30,690 bases of DNA from a virus: IMG/VR virus record IMGVR_UViG_3300006916_000031, positions 1 through 30,690 of that record. One strand, given 5' to 3'. Below are positions 16,433-22,765 of this stretch, piece after piece. Numbering within the stretch: position 1 is the first letter of the stretch; every line of letters begins with the position of its first letter. The notes under the pieces are model-generated. The model did not search any database, was not told the origin of the DNA, and saw only the letters and a list, made by a program, of their open reading frames with translations. The translations under genes were made by a program, and so were the position numbers.

Positions 16433-16657
16433 CTATTCAGATTTTGTTGCTTTTTTAGCTTTAGACTTCGGCTTAAACTTAGCACTCCACTCTTTTATGA
16501 GCTCAGCGCGTGGATAAACACTCTCTAAAACATCAATACGCAATCCATCCGCATAAACTGTATACTTTGAGTCATTTTTGCGCAATAAAGGCTTATCAGC
16601 ACTAATAGCAACAACCCTGGTCAAGTCAATAACATGTGTTACTAAATCCACTAACAT
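16433..16657 (-). CDS. Hypothetical protein, 74 aa
   Basis: The product starts MLVDLVTHVIDLTRVVAISA and ends in a Lys-rich tail (KFKPKSKAKKATKSE). GGGAG is 6-7 nt before the ATG. It is not recognised. Its place in the leftward late operon and its basic tail suggest a small accessory protein, but no role can be assigned. Confidence 0.7.
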   Translation of the reverse strand: MLVDLVTHVIDLTRVVAISADKPLLRKNDSKYTVYADGLRIDVLESVYPRAELIKEWSAKFKPKSKAKKATKSE

Positions 16658-16666
16658 AATAACTCC

Positions 16667-16825
16667 CTATTTGCCGTGAACGATACGATTAGCTAATGAG
16701 CGTGCTGCTGATGGACTACCCATCAAGCCACCCAACATTTTCTGTAACTGACTATCATTTGATTTTTTTGCGATGTCTATCGCTTTTCTGACTTTGTTGA
16801 TGTCCACTTTCCCTGTGGTTGCCAT
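16667..16825 (-). CDS. 52-aa hypothetical protein overlapping the upstream gene
   Basis: The frame MATTGKVDINKVRKAIDIAK...HGK has an excellent ribosome site (AAGGAG, 6 nt from ATG). It overlaps the 3' end of the upstream 68-aa gene by 71 nt in a different frame and ends just before the next gene. A Gly/Leu-rich segment (MLGGLMGSPSAARSLANRI) could be a short amphipathic helix. Function is unknown. Confidence 0.65.
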   Translation of the reverse strand: MATTGKVDINKVRKAIDIAKKSNDSQLQKMLGGLMGSPSAARSLANRIVHGK

Positions 16826-16961
16826 AAGTCGCTCCTTCGATTAAAGCTTTGATATCAGCGTCATCCATGCGCTTGTACATTAAGTTACCAGACTTATTGA
16901 ATAAACACAAGTATTTACCATCATCTACTAGTTTTATTTGATAATCTTCTCGATTCGACAT
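16755..16961 (-). CDS. 68-aa hypothetical protein
   Basis: The product MSNREDYQIKLVDDGKYLCL...TYGNH is compact and probably folded over about the first 48 residues. A polar, basic tail (QQSQKSDRHRKKIK) follows, encoded where the gene overlaps the next one by 71 nt. AAAGGAG is well placed before the ATG. It is not recognised. The tail may be a by-product of the overlap. Confidence 0.65.
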   Translation of the reverse strand: MSNREDYQIKLVDDGKYLCLFNKSGNLMYKRMDDADIKALIEGATYGNHRESGHQQSQKSDRHRKKIK

Positions 16962-16976
16962 GATTACTCCTTTTAA

Positions 16977-17246
16977 TCACCACTTAACCTTATCAGCCCA
17001 ATAAGCTGCACTCATTTTACCTTTTTTTATGTTCTCAGCATGCCGAGCTTTGAAAGACTTCTGCCTATTTTTCTCTGATTCAGTACGTGGCGATGAACCA
17101 GCACCTTTTACTCCTTGCTGGCCAAAACGTATCAATTTGACTGTATCACCTTCCCGTGCTAATACAGCATGTGATTTCGTTGGATGATTAGGTGTTTTTT
17201 TAGGCTTATTAAAACCGACAAATCGCTCACCACGGTATTCGATCAT
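16977..17246 (-). CDS. Conserved small phage protein (YRGE...KSHAVLA...FGQQGV type)
   Basis: An 89-aa basic protein of a widely distributed phage family: MIEYRGERFVGFNKPKKTP, then KSHAVLAREGDTVKLIRFGQQGV, then SFKARHAENI and SAAYWADKVKW at the C-terminus. The family is common in podoviruses and other tailed phages and its role is unknown to me. The ATG at 17246 is chosen because AAGGACTAAAA sits directly before it; an upstream ATG at 17261 overlaps this ribosome site. It lies between the small terminase and the portal, so a packaging or head role is plausible. Confidence 0.8.
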   Translation of the reverse strand: MIEYRGERFVGFNKPKKTPNHPTKSHAVLAREGDTVKLIRFGQQGVKGAGSSPRTESEKNRQKSFKARHAENIKKGKMSAAYWADKVKW

Positions 17247-17331
17247 TTTTAGTCCTTCCATAGAATGTTAAATCAGTCGTGTCTGCATTAAGATTTTTAA
17301 GCTCTCTCTCTAATTGCTCACGTAGTGTCAT
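17227..17331 (-). CDS. Possible 34-aa peptide after small terminase
   Basis: This short frame (MTLREQLERELKNLNADT..., ending YGRTKNDRIPW) starts 15 nt after the small terminase stop. It fills the gap before the next gene and overlaps it by 20 nt. Its ribosome site is weak (GGA, about 7 nt upstream). The sequence looks protein-like, but it could be chance. Confidence 0.4.
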   Translation of the reverse strand: MTLREQLERELKNLNADTTDLTFYGRTKNDRIPW

Positions 17332-17346
17332 ATGATATCCGTATTT

Positions 17347-17925
17347 TTATTTGGCACCATGCTCCAATTGGTCAAGCCTAAGCATGATTTGTGGCAATAA
17401 TGTAACCTCTTGCTTAGTTTTAATCAAGTGAATGAGCTTTGTAGCATCGTCTGGTGATACTTGCTTATCAGATATAGATTTAAAAATGGCTGTGATATTT
17501 TCTTCGTCGGTATTTTTCTCGTCAAAACCCGGGCAGTCAATTGGAGATGTTTCGGAGCAATTGTGACGGCGCTTGTATTGGCTTTCAAATGCAAGAAAAC
17601 CAAAACTACGATTATCATAGTTATCACGAATCAAATCATCATCGTAAGCTTTGGCTAATTCCTGGCCTTTTTTATGGGCGTCCATAAATTCTGGTATTTC
17701 GTGTGTCCATTTGTAATAGGTCGACTTAGCAATACCAACATCGAGACAAGATTGACCTATCGTATTACCATTAGCTCTACTGGCTAATAAGTCGATAACA
17801 AGCTCTTCGGAATAGCGTGTTGGCCTACCAACTTTAGTAACTGCATTGATAAAGCGTTTTTTAGCACGTGAATCCATCACATTTTTTGCAGCTTCATCAA
17901 CATAATTATGGGTAATTACTTCCAT
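17347..17925 (-). CDS. terS: Terminase small subunit
   Basis: A 192-aa protein. Residues 32-100 carry the typical small-terminase helix-turn-helix pattern: GRPTRYSEELVIDLLASRA, then GQSCLDVGIAKSTYYKW, then IPEFMDAHKKGQELAKAY. The C-terminal region is helical and would form the oligomerisation and TerL-contact part. It recognises phage DNA and stimulates the large terminase. AGAGG is well placed before the ATG. It lies 9 nt after the RusA-like gene. Its partner TerL is about 9 kb away, on the same strand but in a separate unit. Confidence 0.8.
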   Translation of the reverse strand: MEVITHNYVDEAAKNVMDSRAKKRFINAVTKVGRPTRYSEELVIDLLASRANGNTIGQSCLDVGIAKSTYYKWTHEIPEFMDAHKKGQELAKAYDDDLIRDNYDNRSFGFLAFESQYKRRHNCSETSPIDCPGFDEKNTDEENITAIFKSISDKQVSPDDATKLIHLIKTKQEVTLLPQIMLRLDQLEHGAK

Positions 17926-17934
17926 GTTAATCCT

Positions 17935-18327
17935 CTATAATTTGTAAATACTGGCCTCAACACGTGGATTTTCACGATCTACGCCACCGTATTGGCATTT
18001 AACCTCAACAACTGTATCGGTATCATCTGATTTGATACAGTTATATTCTGTTAGTGCATCTTGAAAAAATTTGTCGATTACGACAATAACGTTCATCAAA
18101 TCACGTTTTCTCTTGTCAGGTGCATAGTAAATATACGATATTTGTATTTTTTGATCAAATGTGAAATTTAATTGGCTATATATGGTTTGTTTGAACTGTT
18201 TTTTGAGTGTGTTTGATATGAGATAGTGCCAGTTACGGTACTGGTTGAGGTTTAGATGGTATTTTTTTCTACCTTTATGTAAAAATATGGGTAGGTAGAT
18301 TCGTTTGCATTCCGTTGCTGTAATCAT
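17935..18327 (-). CDS. rusA: RusA-like Holliday junction resolvase
   Basis: The 130-aa product has the RusA-type opening (YLPIFLHKGRKKYHLNLNQYRNWHYL), a YAPDKRKRDLMNV block and IKSDDTDTVVEV. RusA cuts four-way junctions and, in phages, helps clear branches before packaging. The ATG at 18327 is chosen because an in-frame ATG at 18366 lies inside the -35 box of the promoter; the transcript would begin about 4 nt before this ATG, so it may be leaderless. By alignment from memory, one catalytic Asp of the D-L-D-N motif is Met here (DLMN) and the nearby Lys is Val. Resolvase activity is therefore uncertain. Confidence 0.7.
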   Translation of the reverse strand: MITATECKRIYLPIFLHKGRKKYHLNLNQYRNWHYLISNTLKKQFKQTIYSQLNFTFDQKIQISYIYYAPDKRKRDLMNVIVVIDKFFQDALTEYNCIKSDDTDTVVEVKCQYGGVDRENPRVEASIYKL

Positions 18328-18337
18328 GATAAGTATG

Positions 18338-18366
18338 ATTATAGCACATTTTTGTTTAAAAGTCAA
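18338..18366 (-). promoter_or_regulatory. Strong extended -10 sigma-70 promoter for the leftward late block
   Basis: On the minus strand, TTGACT (18366-18361) is separated by exactly 17 nt from TATAAT (18343-18338), and TGC directly precedes the -10, making it extended. A start near 18331 would lie about 4 nt before the RusA-like ATG. It should drive the whole leftward block to 12.5 kb. Confidence 0.75.
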
Positions 18367-18441
18367 TCAAACTGATTTTTCTATCATTAAATTGCTCGAA
18401 AATATATATCTATGAGCAAGCTTGCGTCAATCTCATAAAAA

Positions 18442-18828
18442 TTATTCATTTATCATATATCCTAGCAGTGGATCAGATAATTCATTCATGAACAAGTTAT
18501 ATATTTTTTTAAAATCTGCATATTTTAGATCAAAAGGATAATTGCTTATAAATGTATTAAATTCAAGTCTGATCTTACATAAAATATCACGACAACATTT
18601 GGGTGCTCTTTCCATTAGTAAATCAACAAGATCTTTCAAGCATTTATTCTTTGCAGTCGTATGTGATGATGGGTCATAAACACCACACTCGTTAATGTTA
18701 TTTCCATTCTGAAGTATATCTATCAAACTGAAACATTCTTCATCTGTTAAATAAATACCACGAACTATGTGCTTATTATACTCACGGAATCCGCTAATAT
18801 TACTTGGTAGTTGTTGAAATTGTCTCAT
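18442..18828 (-). CDS. Hypothetical protein, 128 aa
   Basis: The product (MRQFQQLPSNISGFREYNKH..., ending DPLLGYMINE) is soluble and helical, with several Cys residues (about 5) in the middle (APKCCRDILCKIR). It is not recognised. It is the last gene of the leftward replication block and is followed by the promoter of the late block. AGGT lies before the ATG. Confidence 0.7.
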   Translation of the reverse strand: MRQFQQLPSNISGFREYNKHIVRGIYLTDEECFSLIDILQNGNNINECGVYDPSSHTTAKNKCLKDLVDLLMERAPKCCRDILCKIRLEFNTFISNYPFDLKYADFKKIYNLFMNELSDPLLGYMINE

Positions 18829-18833
18829 AAATG

Positions 18834-19067
18834 TTACCTACCAAAAAAATAAATCAAAAATGCCACCACAAGGCAAGCAAGTACATTTACAAAAAATTTT
18901 AATTTGCTCATTTCAACCTGTAATTCAACAATATGCATACAAGTAGCTTTGACTATACCAGCATGCTTATCATCACTTACAATTTGATCAATATCATCAA
19001 ATATTTGCTTTTGAGCATCACGTGCCCTTGCTTTTGCATCGCGAACAGCTTTAGTTTCAAAAAACAT
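18834..19067 (-). CDS. Small tail-anchored membrane protein, 77 aa
   Basis: A charged helical N-terminal 55 residues (ETKAVRDAKARARDAQKQIFDD...) is followed by one C-terminal membrane helix (FFVNVLACLVVAFLIYFFG). This would place the N-terminal coiled-coil-like part in the cytoplasm. It follows the P-like gene and has a strong ribosome site (AGGGGG). A membrane anchor for replication, or an early host-takeover factor, is possible; no family was recognised. Confidence 0.7.
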   Translation of the reverse strand: MFFETKAVRDAKARARDAQKQIFDDIDQIVSDDKHAGIVKATCMHIVELQVEMSKLKFFVNVLACLVVAFLIYFFGR

Positions 19068-19075
19068 TATACCCC

Positions 19076-19585
19076 CTACTCAACTTTTTTAATTATTTTG
19101 TTAAAAAATGACCTCATTTCATCAGGCATTGGCACTGATTTTGGTTGTTCTTGATGCAATTCCACAATTTTGCTCTCTTCCTTGGTTCTACGCTTCATAT
19201 TTCTACACAAAAGGTTGAATTGTATGACATTCGGCGGAAATTTAGCATGCTCTGTCGAATTTATTAGGTCTTTTAACACATTTTGTATGATTTTCAAATC
19301 ATAATTTTGCAAAACACTCATCCACATTCTACGCATATCCGTATAATCCGATTCTGAGCCATTTAAGAGGCTTTTCCATGATCCCTGGTACATATGCCTA
19401 AAAGTGTTAAAAACCGTGTCACAGCGCTCTGTAAGCTCTTCTGGTGCAGGTTTAGTTGAGGACGTCAAGGGCGCAAGGGTCAATGCCTGCTTGACGTGAC
19501 ATTTGGGCATAGATTGTATCGAGGTCACGTTTGGGAACATGCTTTGCACGTTGGAGTTGTTCAAAGGCTTGTTTGAGGTCGTCAT
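19076..19585 (-). CDS. Replication protein P-like helicase loader
   Basis: The 169-aa product has a variable N-terminus, then a pattern like lambda P-type loaders from about residue 50: LTERCDTVFNTFRHMYQGSW, then RRMWMSVLQNYDLKIIQNVLKDLIN and FPPNVIQFNLLCRNM. Such proteins deliver the host replicative helicase to the initiator at the origin. The ATG at 19585 is preferred (GAGGA, 8 nt upstream), giving a 134-nt overlap with the initiator gene in another frame. Alternative starts at 19540 or 19510 shorten the overlap but lack a ribosome site. Pairing with the O-like gene supports the call. Confidence 0.7.
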   Translation of the reverse strand: MTTSNKPLNNSNVQSMFPNVTSIQSMPKCHVKQALTLAPLTSSTKPAPEELTERCDTVFNTFRHMYQGSWKSLLNGSESDYTDMRRMWMSVLQNYDLKIIQNVLKDLINSTEHAKFPPNVIQFNLLCRNMKRRTKEESKIVELHQEQPKSVPMPDEMRSFFNKIIKKVE

Positions 19586-20555
19586 AAGTTTTTTCCTCGT
19601 CTGGGTCTAGGTTATCCAAAAACGTCCTGCAGAAGGGCACATACTGCGTTTGAAGTGTTTTCTTGATGGCAGTATGGGCATAGAAATCCTTATCAACTAA
19701 TTCAAATGCTATTTTTTGATCAAAACACCAGAATAGGTACTGGTGGCATATACGTGTGAAACAAACTCGACGTTGCTCTTCAGTGAGCTTGTAGTATTTC
19801 TGCATGGCTGCTTTTTTTCTTTCTCTGCGTTTGGCAAATAATGTGTGATAAAAATCCCATAAATGTTCGAATGACATTTTGCCTAAAACAGGTATTTCTT
19901 TTGGCTTAGTAAACTGTGTGTTTTTTATACAAGTTTGAGTAAAAATCGCCAGTATATGTATGTAAATATATTCTACTACTATATGTATATTATAGAGTGT
20001 TCGGACATTTTGTCCGTACAGAACCGGTTTTTGCGAATCCTGTACGGACATTTTGTCCTTACAGAAAATCTTATCTTGGTCAAAATTAATACTGTAAGGT
20101 ATGTGAAATTTTTCATCTTCCATGACTTCTCCGATCGGTTCGATTGGGTATTTTGCGTTTTTTCTATACTCTTCCCATTTAGATTGAAAATCTTTGACTA
20201 ACTCATCATAGTTGAGCCCTATGTATCTGACCTTATTGCATTTTTCAGCACGCTCATACTTCATTTGTATAATATTTAGCTTTTCAAAATAAACTAGGTG
20301 TCTTTGTATAGATTTACTGCTTAAAAATGGTAAGGTTCTAAAAAAATCTTCATTGGAGTGATAGAACCAAATGAAGCCATTTTTATCTGATTCTTCTCCC
20401 ATCTTGATTTTCAATCCGGTAAGGTAGTGTATTTGTGACAAAATGATTGCAGCGTTAATACCATAAACACATGCATGCGCAACAGAAAACCACCTGCCAT
20501 GTTTATTCTCAATGAAACCTGCAAGAAATAATTTACGTTCTGGACTTTTCGCCAT
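19452..20555 (-). CDS. Replication initiator (lambda O-like, winged-helix)
   Basis: A 367-aa protein. The N-terminal part has the winged-helix layout of phage and plasmid initiators: GINAAIILSQIHYLTG, then FFRTLPFLSSKSIQRHLVYFEKLN, then NKVRYIGLNYDELV. The C-terminal part is basic and helical and probably contacts the P-like partner. Two GGACAAAATGTCC elements and an AT-rich tract in the middle of the gene look like an internal origin, as in lambda O. The ATG at 20555 has GGGG at a 6-nt spacing; a TTG at 20621 in the same frame coincides with a -35-like box. No polymerase is encoded, so host replication enzymes would be used. Confidence 0.75.
   Translation of the reverse strand: MAKSPERKLFLAGFIENKHGRWFSVAHACVYGINAAIILSQIHYLTGLKIKMGEESDKNGFIWFYHSNEDFFRTLPFLSSKSIQRHLVYFEKLNIIQMKYERAEKCNKVRYIGLNYDELVKDFQSKWEEYRKNAKYPIEPIGEVMEDEKFHIPYSINFDQDKIFCKDKMSVQDSQKPVLYGQNVRTLYNIHIVVEYIYIHILAIFTQTCIKNTQFTKPKEIPVLGKMSFEHLWDFYHTLFAKRRERKKAAMQKYYKLTEEQRRVCFTRICHQYLFWCFDQKIAFELVDKDFYAHTAIKKTLQTQYVPFCRTFLDNLDPDEEKTYDDLKQAFEQLQRAKHVPKRDLDTIYAQMSRQAGIDPCALDVLN
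19931..20064. other. Candidate replication origin inside the initiator gene
   Basis: Two 20-bp direct repeats with one mismatch lie at 20002-20021 and 20045-20064. Each contains the palindromic core GGACATTTTGTCC, and the copies are 43 bp apart (about four helical turns). Adjacent is a very AT-rich tract (19931-19997, TATGTATGTAAATATATTC and similar) suited to unwinding. The lambda origin has the same layout inside gene O. The role is inferred. Confidence 0.6.
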
Positions 20556-20591
20556 TAAATGCCCCGAATAGGGCGCAGCAATATGAATATT

Positions 20592-20621
20592 TTCATAAGG
20601 GTAGCCTAAATGTATCGTCAA
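20592..20621 (-). promoter_or_regulatory. Candidate promoter for initiator gene
   Basis: On the minus strand, TTGACG (20621-20616) and TATGAA (20597-20592) are separated by 18 nt. The -35 matches consensus at five of six positions, the -10 at four of six. The transcript would start about 30 nt before the ATG at 20555. Confidence 0.45.
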
Positions 20622-20641
20622 AAATAAAATAACATCATGGT

Positions 20642-20670
20642 TTTACATTTACAAGAAAAAAACTTATAAT
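20642..20670 (+). promoter_or_regulatory. Sigma-70 promoter for the YdaS-like gene
   Basis: TTTACA (20642-20647) and a perfect TATAAT (20665-20670) are separated by 17 nt. A start near 20677 would lie about 17 nt before the regulator's ATG, with AGG in between. It is divergent from the initiator promoter. Confidence 0.7.
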
Positions 20671-20693
20671 GTTACCAAAATAGGCGACCAAAT

Positions 20694-20912
20694 ATGGGCA
20701 ATATGGCATACCAAACATCCATCATAGAAAAAACCATCAAAATAGAAGGCAGCGGTGTTAAATTAGCTGAAATTCTTGGGGTTGATAGAAGACAAATCTC
20801 CAGGTGGAAACTGGGCAAGAGACACATACCTATTAAGCATTGCGTTACCTTATCTAACCGATATGAATTTGTTGATTTAGAAAAGTTAATAAAATGTCGC
20901 CATTTTAGTTGA
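20694..20912 (+). CDS. YdaS/Cro-like helix-turn-helix regulator
   Basis: The 72-aa product carries a compact helix-turn-helix: EGSGVKLAEILGVDRRQISRW, then KLGKRHIPIKHCVTLSNRYEF. This matches the YdaS-type Cro-like fold of lambdoid prophages, including the conserved W and the helix ending in a C-x-x-L-S-x-R-Y-x-F block. It probably binds operators in the divergent region between it and the initiator gene. A second in-frame ATG at 20703 is possible. No YdaT or CI-type partner is present. Whether it controls lysogeny or only gene timing cannot be told. Confidence 0.75.
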   Translation: MGNMAYQTSIIEKTIKIEGSGVKLAEILGVDRRQISRWKLGKRHIPIKHCVTLSNRYEFVDLEKLIKCRHFS

Positions 20913-20937
20913 CATTCATTTTTCCTTGGTTTATATT
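20909..20937 (+). promoter_or_regulatory. Consensus-like sigma-70 promoter for the early rightward block
   Basis: A perfect TTGACA (20909-20914) and TATATT (20932-20937) are separated by 17 nt. It begins within the last codons of the YdaS-like gene. Transcripts starting near 20944 would begin at the 7-bp inverted repeat described next. Confidence 0.75.
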
Positions 20938-20944
20938 GAAAACA

Positions 20945-20968
20945 TACTAGCTATGACGATTGCTAGTA
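20945..20968 (+). promoter_or_regulatory. Inverted repeat at the predicted transcript start
   Basis: TACTAGC (20945-20951) and GCTAGTA (20962-20968) form a perfect 7-bp inverted repeat with a 10-nt spacer, at the predicted start of the transcript. It may be a 5' stem protecting the mRNA or an operator for the adjacent regulator. Confidence 0.5.
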
Positions 20969-20993
20969 ACTATAAACAAACAAGGAAAGAAAT

Positions 20994-21485
20994 ATGCAAA
21001 ACTATTACGATATACAATCTTTACCAACCATGCCAGAACGTGCACTTCAACCTGAAGATGTTTACGGTGACATGTCTTTTTTCATTAACGAACCTGTTCA
21101 CTTTGAAGACTTAGAATCAGAGGAACAAGCTGAGTTAGCTTACAAATATAATACAGCTGATCCAGACTTGTTTTTAGAGGCTGTGGCTGAATCTGATGAT
21201 TACGAAGAATTCTTTGACTGTGTTTTAAATGCTAATAAAACTATTGGTTTAATGGATTTAGAAACTATCAAATCACATAATAAATCACATTATCAAGCTT
21301 TACGTAACCTTCAAGAAATATGCCACAGAATACTTATTCCATACGCTCAAGATCAAATACAAGAAAATTTACTAGATAGTGTTGAAGATAATGTATTAGG
21401 CTTTACCGCTGGTGATATATCACACAAAGCTATTATGAATATTAGAAACCGTCGTAACCGTCAAGTTTTAGGAGGTGTAGCATGA
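20994..21485 (+). CDS. Hypothetical acidic protein, 163 aa
   Basis: The product (MQNYYDIQSLPTMPERALQP...) is strongly acidic in the first 80 residues (EDLESEEQAELAYKY, ESDDYEEFFDCV) and has a short basic C-terminus (IRNRRNRQVLGG). It is not recognised; the acidity could suggest a DNA-mimic or a binding protein, which is speculation. The leader TAAACAAACAAGGAAA before the ATG also precedes the 56-aa gene at 21729, and both proteins start MQN. It is the first gene after the strong promoter at 20909. Confidence 0.75.
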   Translation: MQNYYDIQSLPTMPERALQPEDVYGDMSFFINEPVHFEDLESEEQAELAYKYNTADPDLFLEAVAESDDYEEFFDCVLNANKTIGLMDLETIKSHNKSHYQALRNLQEICHRILIPYAQDQIQENLLDSVEDNVLGFTAGDISHKAIMNIRNRRNRQVLGGVA

Positions 21486-21649
21486 TACACGCACATGTTG
21501 ATAACCTAGAATCAATATTCGATGAGCAAGATACAATTAAAGATAGTTCATTTCACCAGTCAGATCGTGACTTGGTGAGCATGATGCAGGGTAATGAATA
21601 TAATAACATGTCATTTGCTAAGAAATACATGCATTATAATGATTATTAA
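21482..21649 (+). CDS. 55-aa acidic hypothetical protein
   Basis: The frame MIHAHVDNLESIFDEQDTIK..., ending KYMHYNDY, overlaps the preceding stop (ATGA) and has an excellent ribosome site (GGAGGTG). It is probably soluble and mostly polar. No family was recognised. A stem-loop follows 6 nt after the stop. Confidence 0.7.
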   Translation: MIHAHVDNLESIFDEQDTIKDSSFHQSDRDLVSMMQGNEYNNMSFAKKYMHYNDY

Positions 21650-21655
21650 AAAAAT

Positions 21656-21678
21656 AAGCCCTGTGACTAGCAGGGCTT
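21656..21678. terminator. Perfect 8-bp stem-loop, T-tract on the minus strand side
   Basis: AAGCCCTG and CAGGGCTT flank a 7-nt loop. Reading rightward there is no T-tract after it, but on the minus strand a run of T follows directly. It may stop leftward (antisense) transcription or act as an RNA-processing stem for the rightward transcript. Confidence 0.5.
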
Positions 21679-21728
21679 AGATGACGATATAGCTTCTTAT
21701 GAAACTTTAAACAAACAAGGAAATACTT

Positions 21729-21899
21729 ATGCAAAACAATATTAACCTCGATAACAGTATTATTTCACAGTGTGAGACATCAGTCAATAGTATTGTGAGA
21801 TATATGCCCAATAAATTCATGGAAGACCAAGTCGATTACAAACAAAAGTCGAAAGACTTACAGTTTCGTAATCGCAGATGGTACCAATTTTGGGTTTAA
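21729..21899 (+). CDS. 56-aa hypothetical protein
   Basis: The product (MQNNINLDNSIISQCETSVN..., ending RNRRWYQFWV) has an aromatic/basic C-terminus. The leader has the same 16 nt, TAAACAAACAAGGAAA, as the gene at 20994, with the start at similar spacing. It is not recognised. It fills the gap before the exonuclease gene. Confidence 0.65.
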   Translation: MQNNINLDNSIISQCETSVNSIVRYMPNKFMEDQVDYKQKSKDLQFRNRRWYQFWV

Positions 21900-21915
21900 A
21901 CACAAGGAAGTAGAG

Positions 21916-22755
21916 ATGATAGATAAAGAATTTATTGAACAACGCCGTAGTGGTATTGGTGGTACTGATGCTGCTGCTATTTGTAGAGCTAATCCGTTTA
22001 AATGCCCTGTACAGATATACTTAGAGAAGATTGGTGAAGCAGAACTTGAACATGAAAACATGTATATGTGGCTAGGCAAAGCATTAGAGCCAAATCTTAA
22101 AGTAAAATATGAGGAGTTGTACGGCTATAAAGTCGAAGAGCAGGGCATGATTCGCCATCACACATACTCATACTTGATGGCGCATGTTGATGGTATTGTT
22201 AAAGATAGCCATATTGTTGAATTTAAAACAAGCAGCAATGCCGACAAGTGGGCACCTGAAACAGAAGATTATGCTTCTATGCATGATGTACCGTTAGCTT
22301 ATTATTATCAAATACAGCATTATATGATGGTTACTGGTATGGATGAAGCACATATTTTTGTATTTATTTATGGGTTTAAAATGGAAACACGTTTATACAA
22401 ATTCAAAAGAGACCAGCTATTTATAGTCAAAATGCGCTGTAGGCTGATGGACTTTTGGGTTAACAATGTTATGAAGATGGAACCCCCTAAGGCGATGACT
22501 CGGGATGAGGTAGCGATACTTCATCCTGAGCCAGAGTCTAAAAAGCGTGTTCAAGCTTCTAAGGTTGATCTTGATAAAGCTAACGAGCTAGCTGAAATTA
22601 AGTCTAAGATGAACAACTTAAAAAAGTTAGAAAAGGCGTGCAAGGACCAGCTGGCCTCATCACTTCAAGACGGAGAAGAACTAGTCACTGAAGATGTTGT
22701 CATAGCCAGCTTTAGATGCAATAAAAATGGCACAAGAACACTATTAGTCAAATAA
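21916..22755 (+). CDS. YqaJ-type viral recombinase exonuclease
   Basis: A 279-aa protein with the YqaJ/lambda-exonuclease fold motifs: RRSGIGGTDAAAI (11-22), E58 in GKALEPN, D92 in AHVDG, E102-x-K104 in VEFKT, and the YYQIQHYMMVTG helix (130-141). These are the metal-binding and catalytic residues of the PD-(D/E)XK family. It would resect DNA ends 5' to 3' and hand the strand to the RecT protein encoded 0.4 kb downstream. ACAAGGAAG precedes the ATG. The C-terminal region is a helical, Lys-rich tail. Confident call. Confidence 0.88.
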   Translation: MIDKEFIEQRRSGIGGTDAAAICRANPFKCPVQIYLEKIGEAELEHENMYMWLGKALEPNLKVKYEELYGYKVEEQGMIRHHTYSYLMAHVDGIVKDSHIVEFKTSSNADKWAPETEDYASMHDVPLAYYYQIQHYMMVTGMDEAHIFVFIYGFKMETRLYKFKRDQLFIVKMRCRLMDFWVNNVMKMEPPKAMTRDEVAILHPEPESKKRVQASKVDLDKANELAEIKSKMNNLKKLEKACKDQLASSLQDGEELVTEDVVIASFRCNKNGTRTLLVK

Positions 22756-22765
22756 GGAAAAAATC

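Noticed and set aside
20556-20621. Longer initiator protein starting at TTG 20621 (389 aa).
   Set aside because: The TTG coincides with a -35-like TTGACG box, and the ATG at 20555 has a GGGG ribosome site at good spacing.
20926-21114. Plus-strand 62-codon frame spanning the early promoter leader.
   Set aside because: It overlaps the promoter's start site and leader repeat and the better supported 163-aa gene.
21674-21692. A 14-nt match (GGGCTTAGATGACG, then TATAG with a one-base gap) between this site and the minus strand upstream of terL (27749-27767).
   Set aside because: A 14-nt match between two places is expected by chance in 30 kb of DNA, and the contexts differ.
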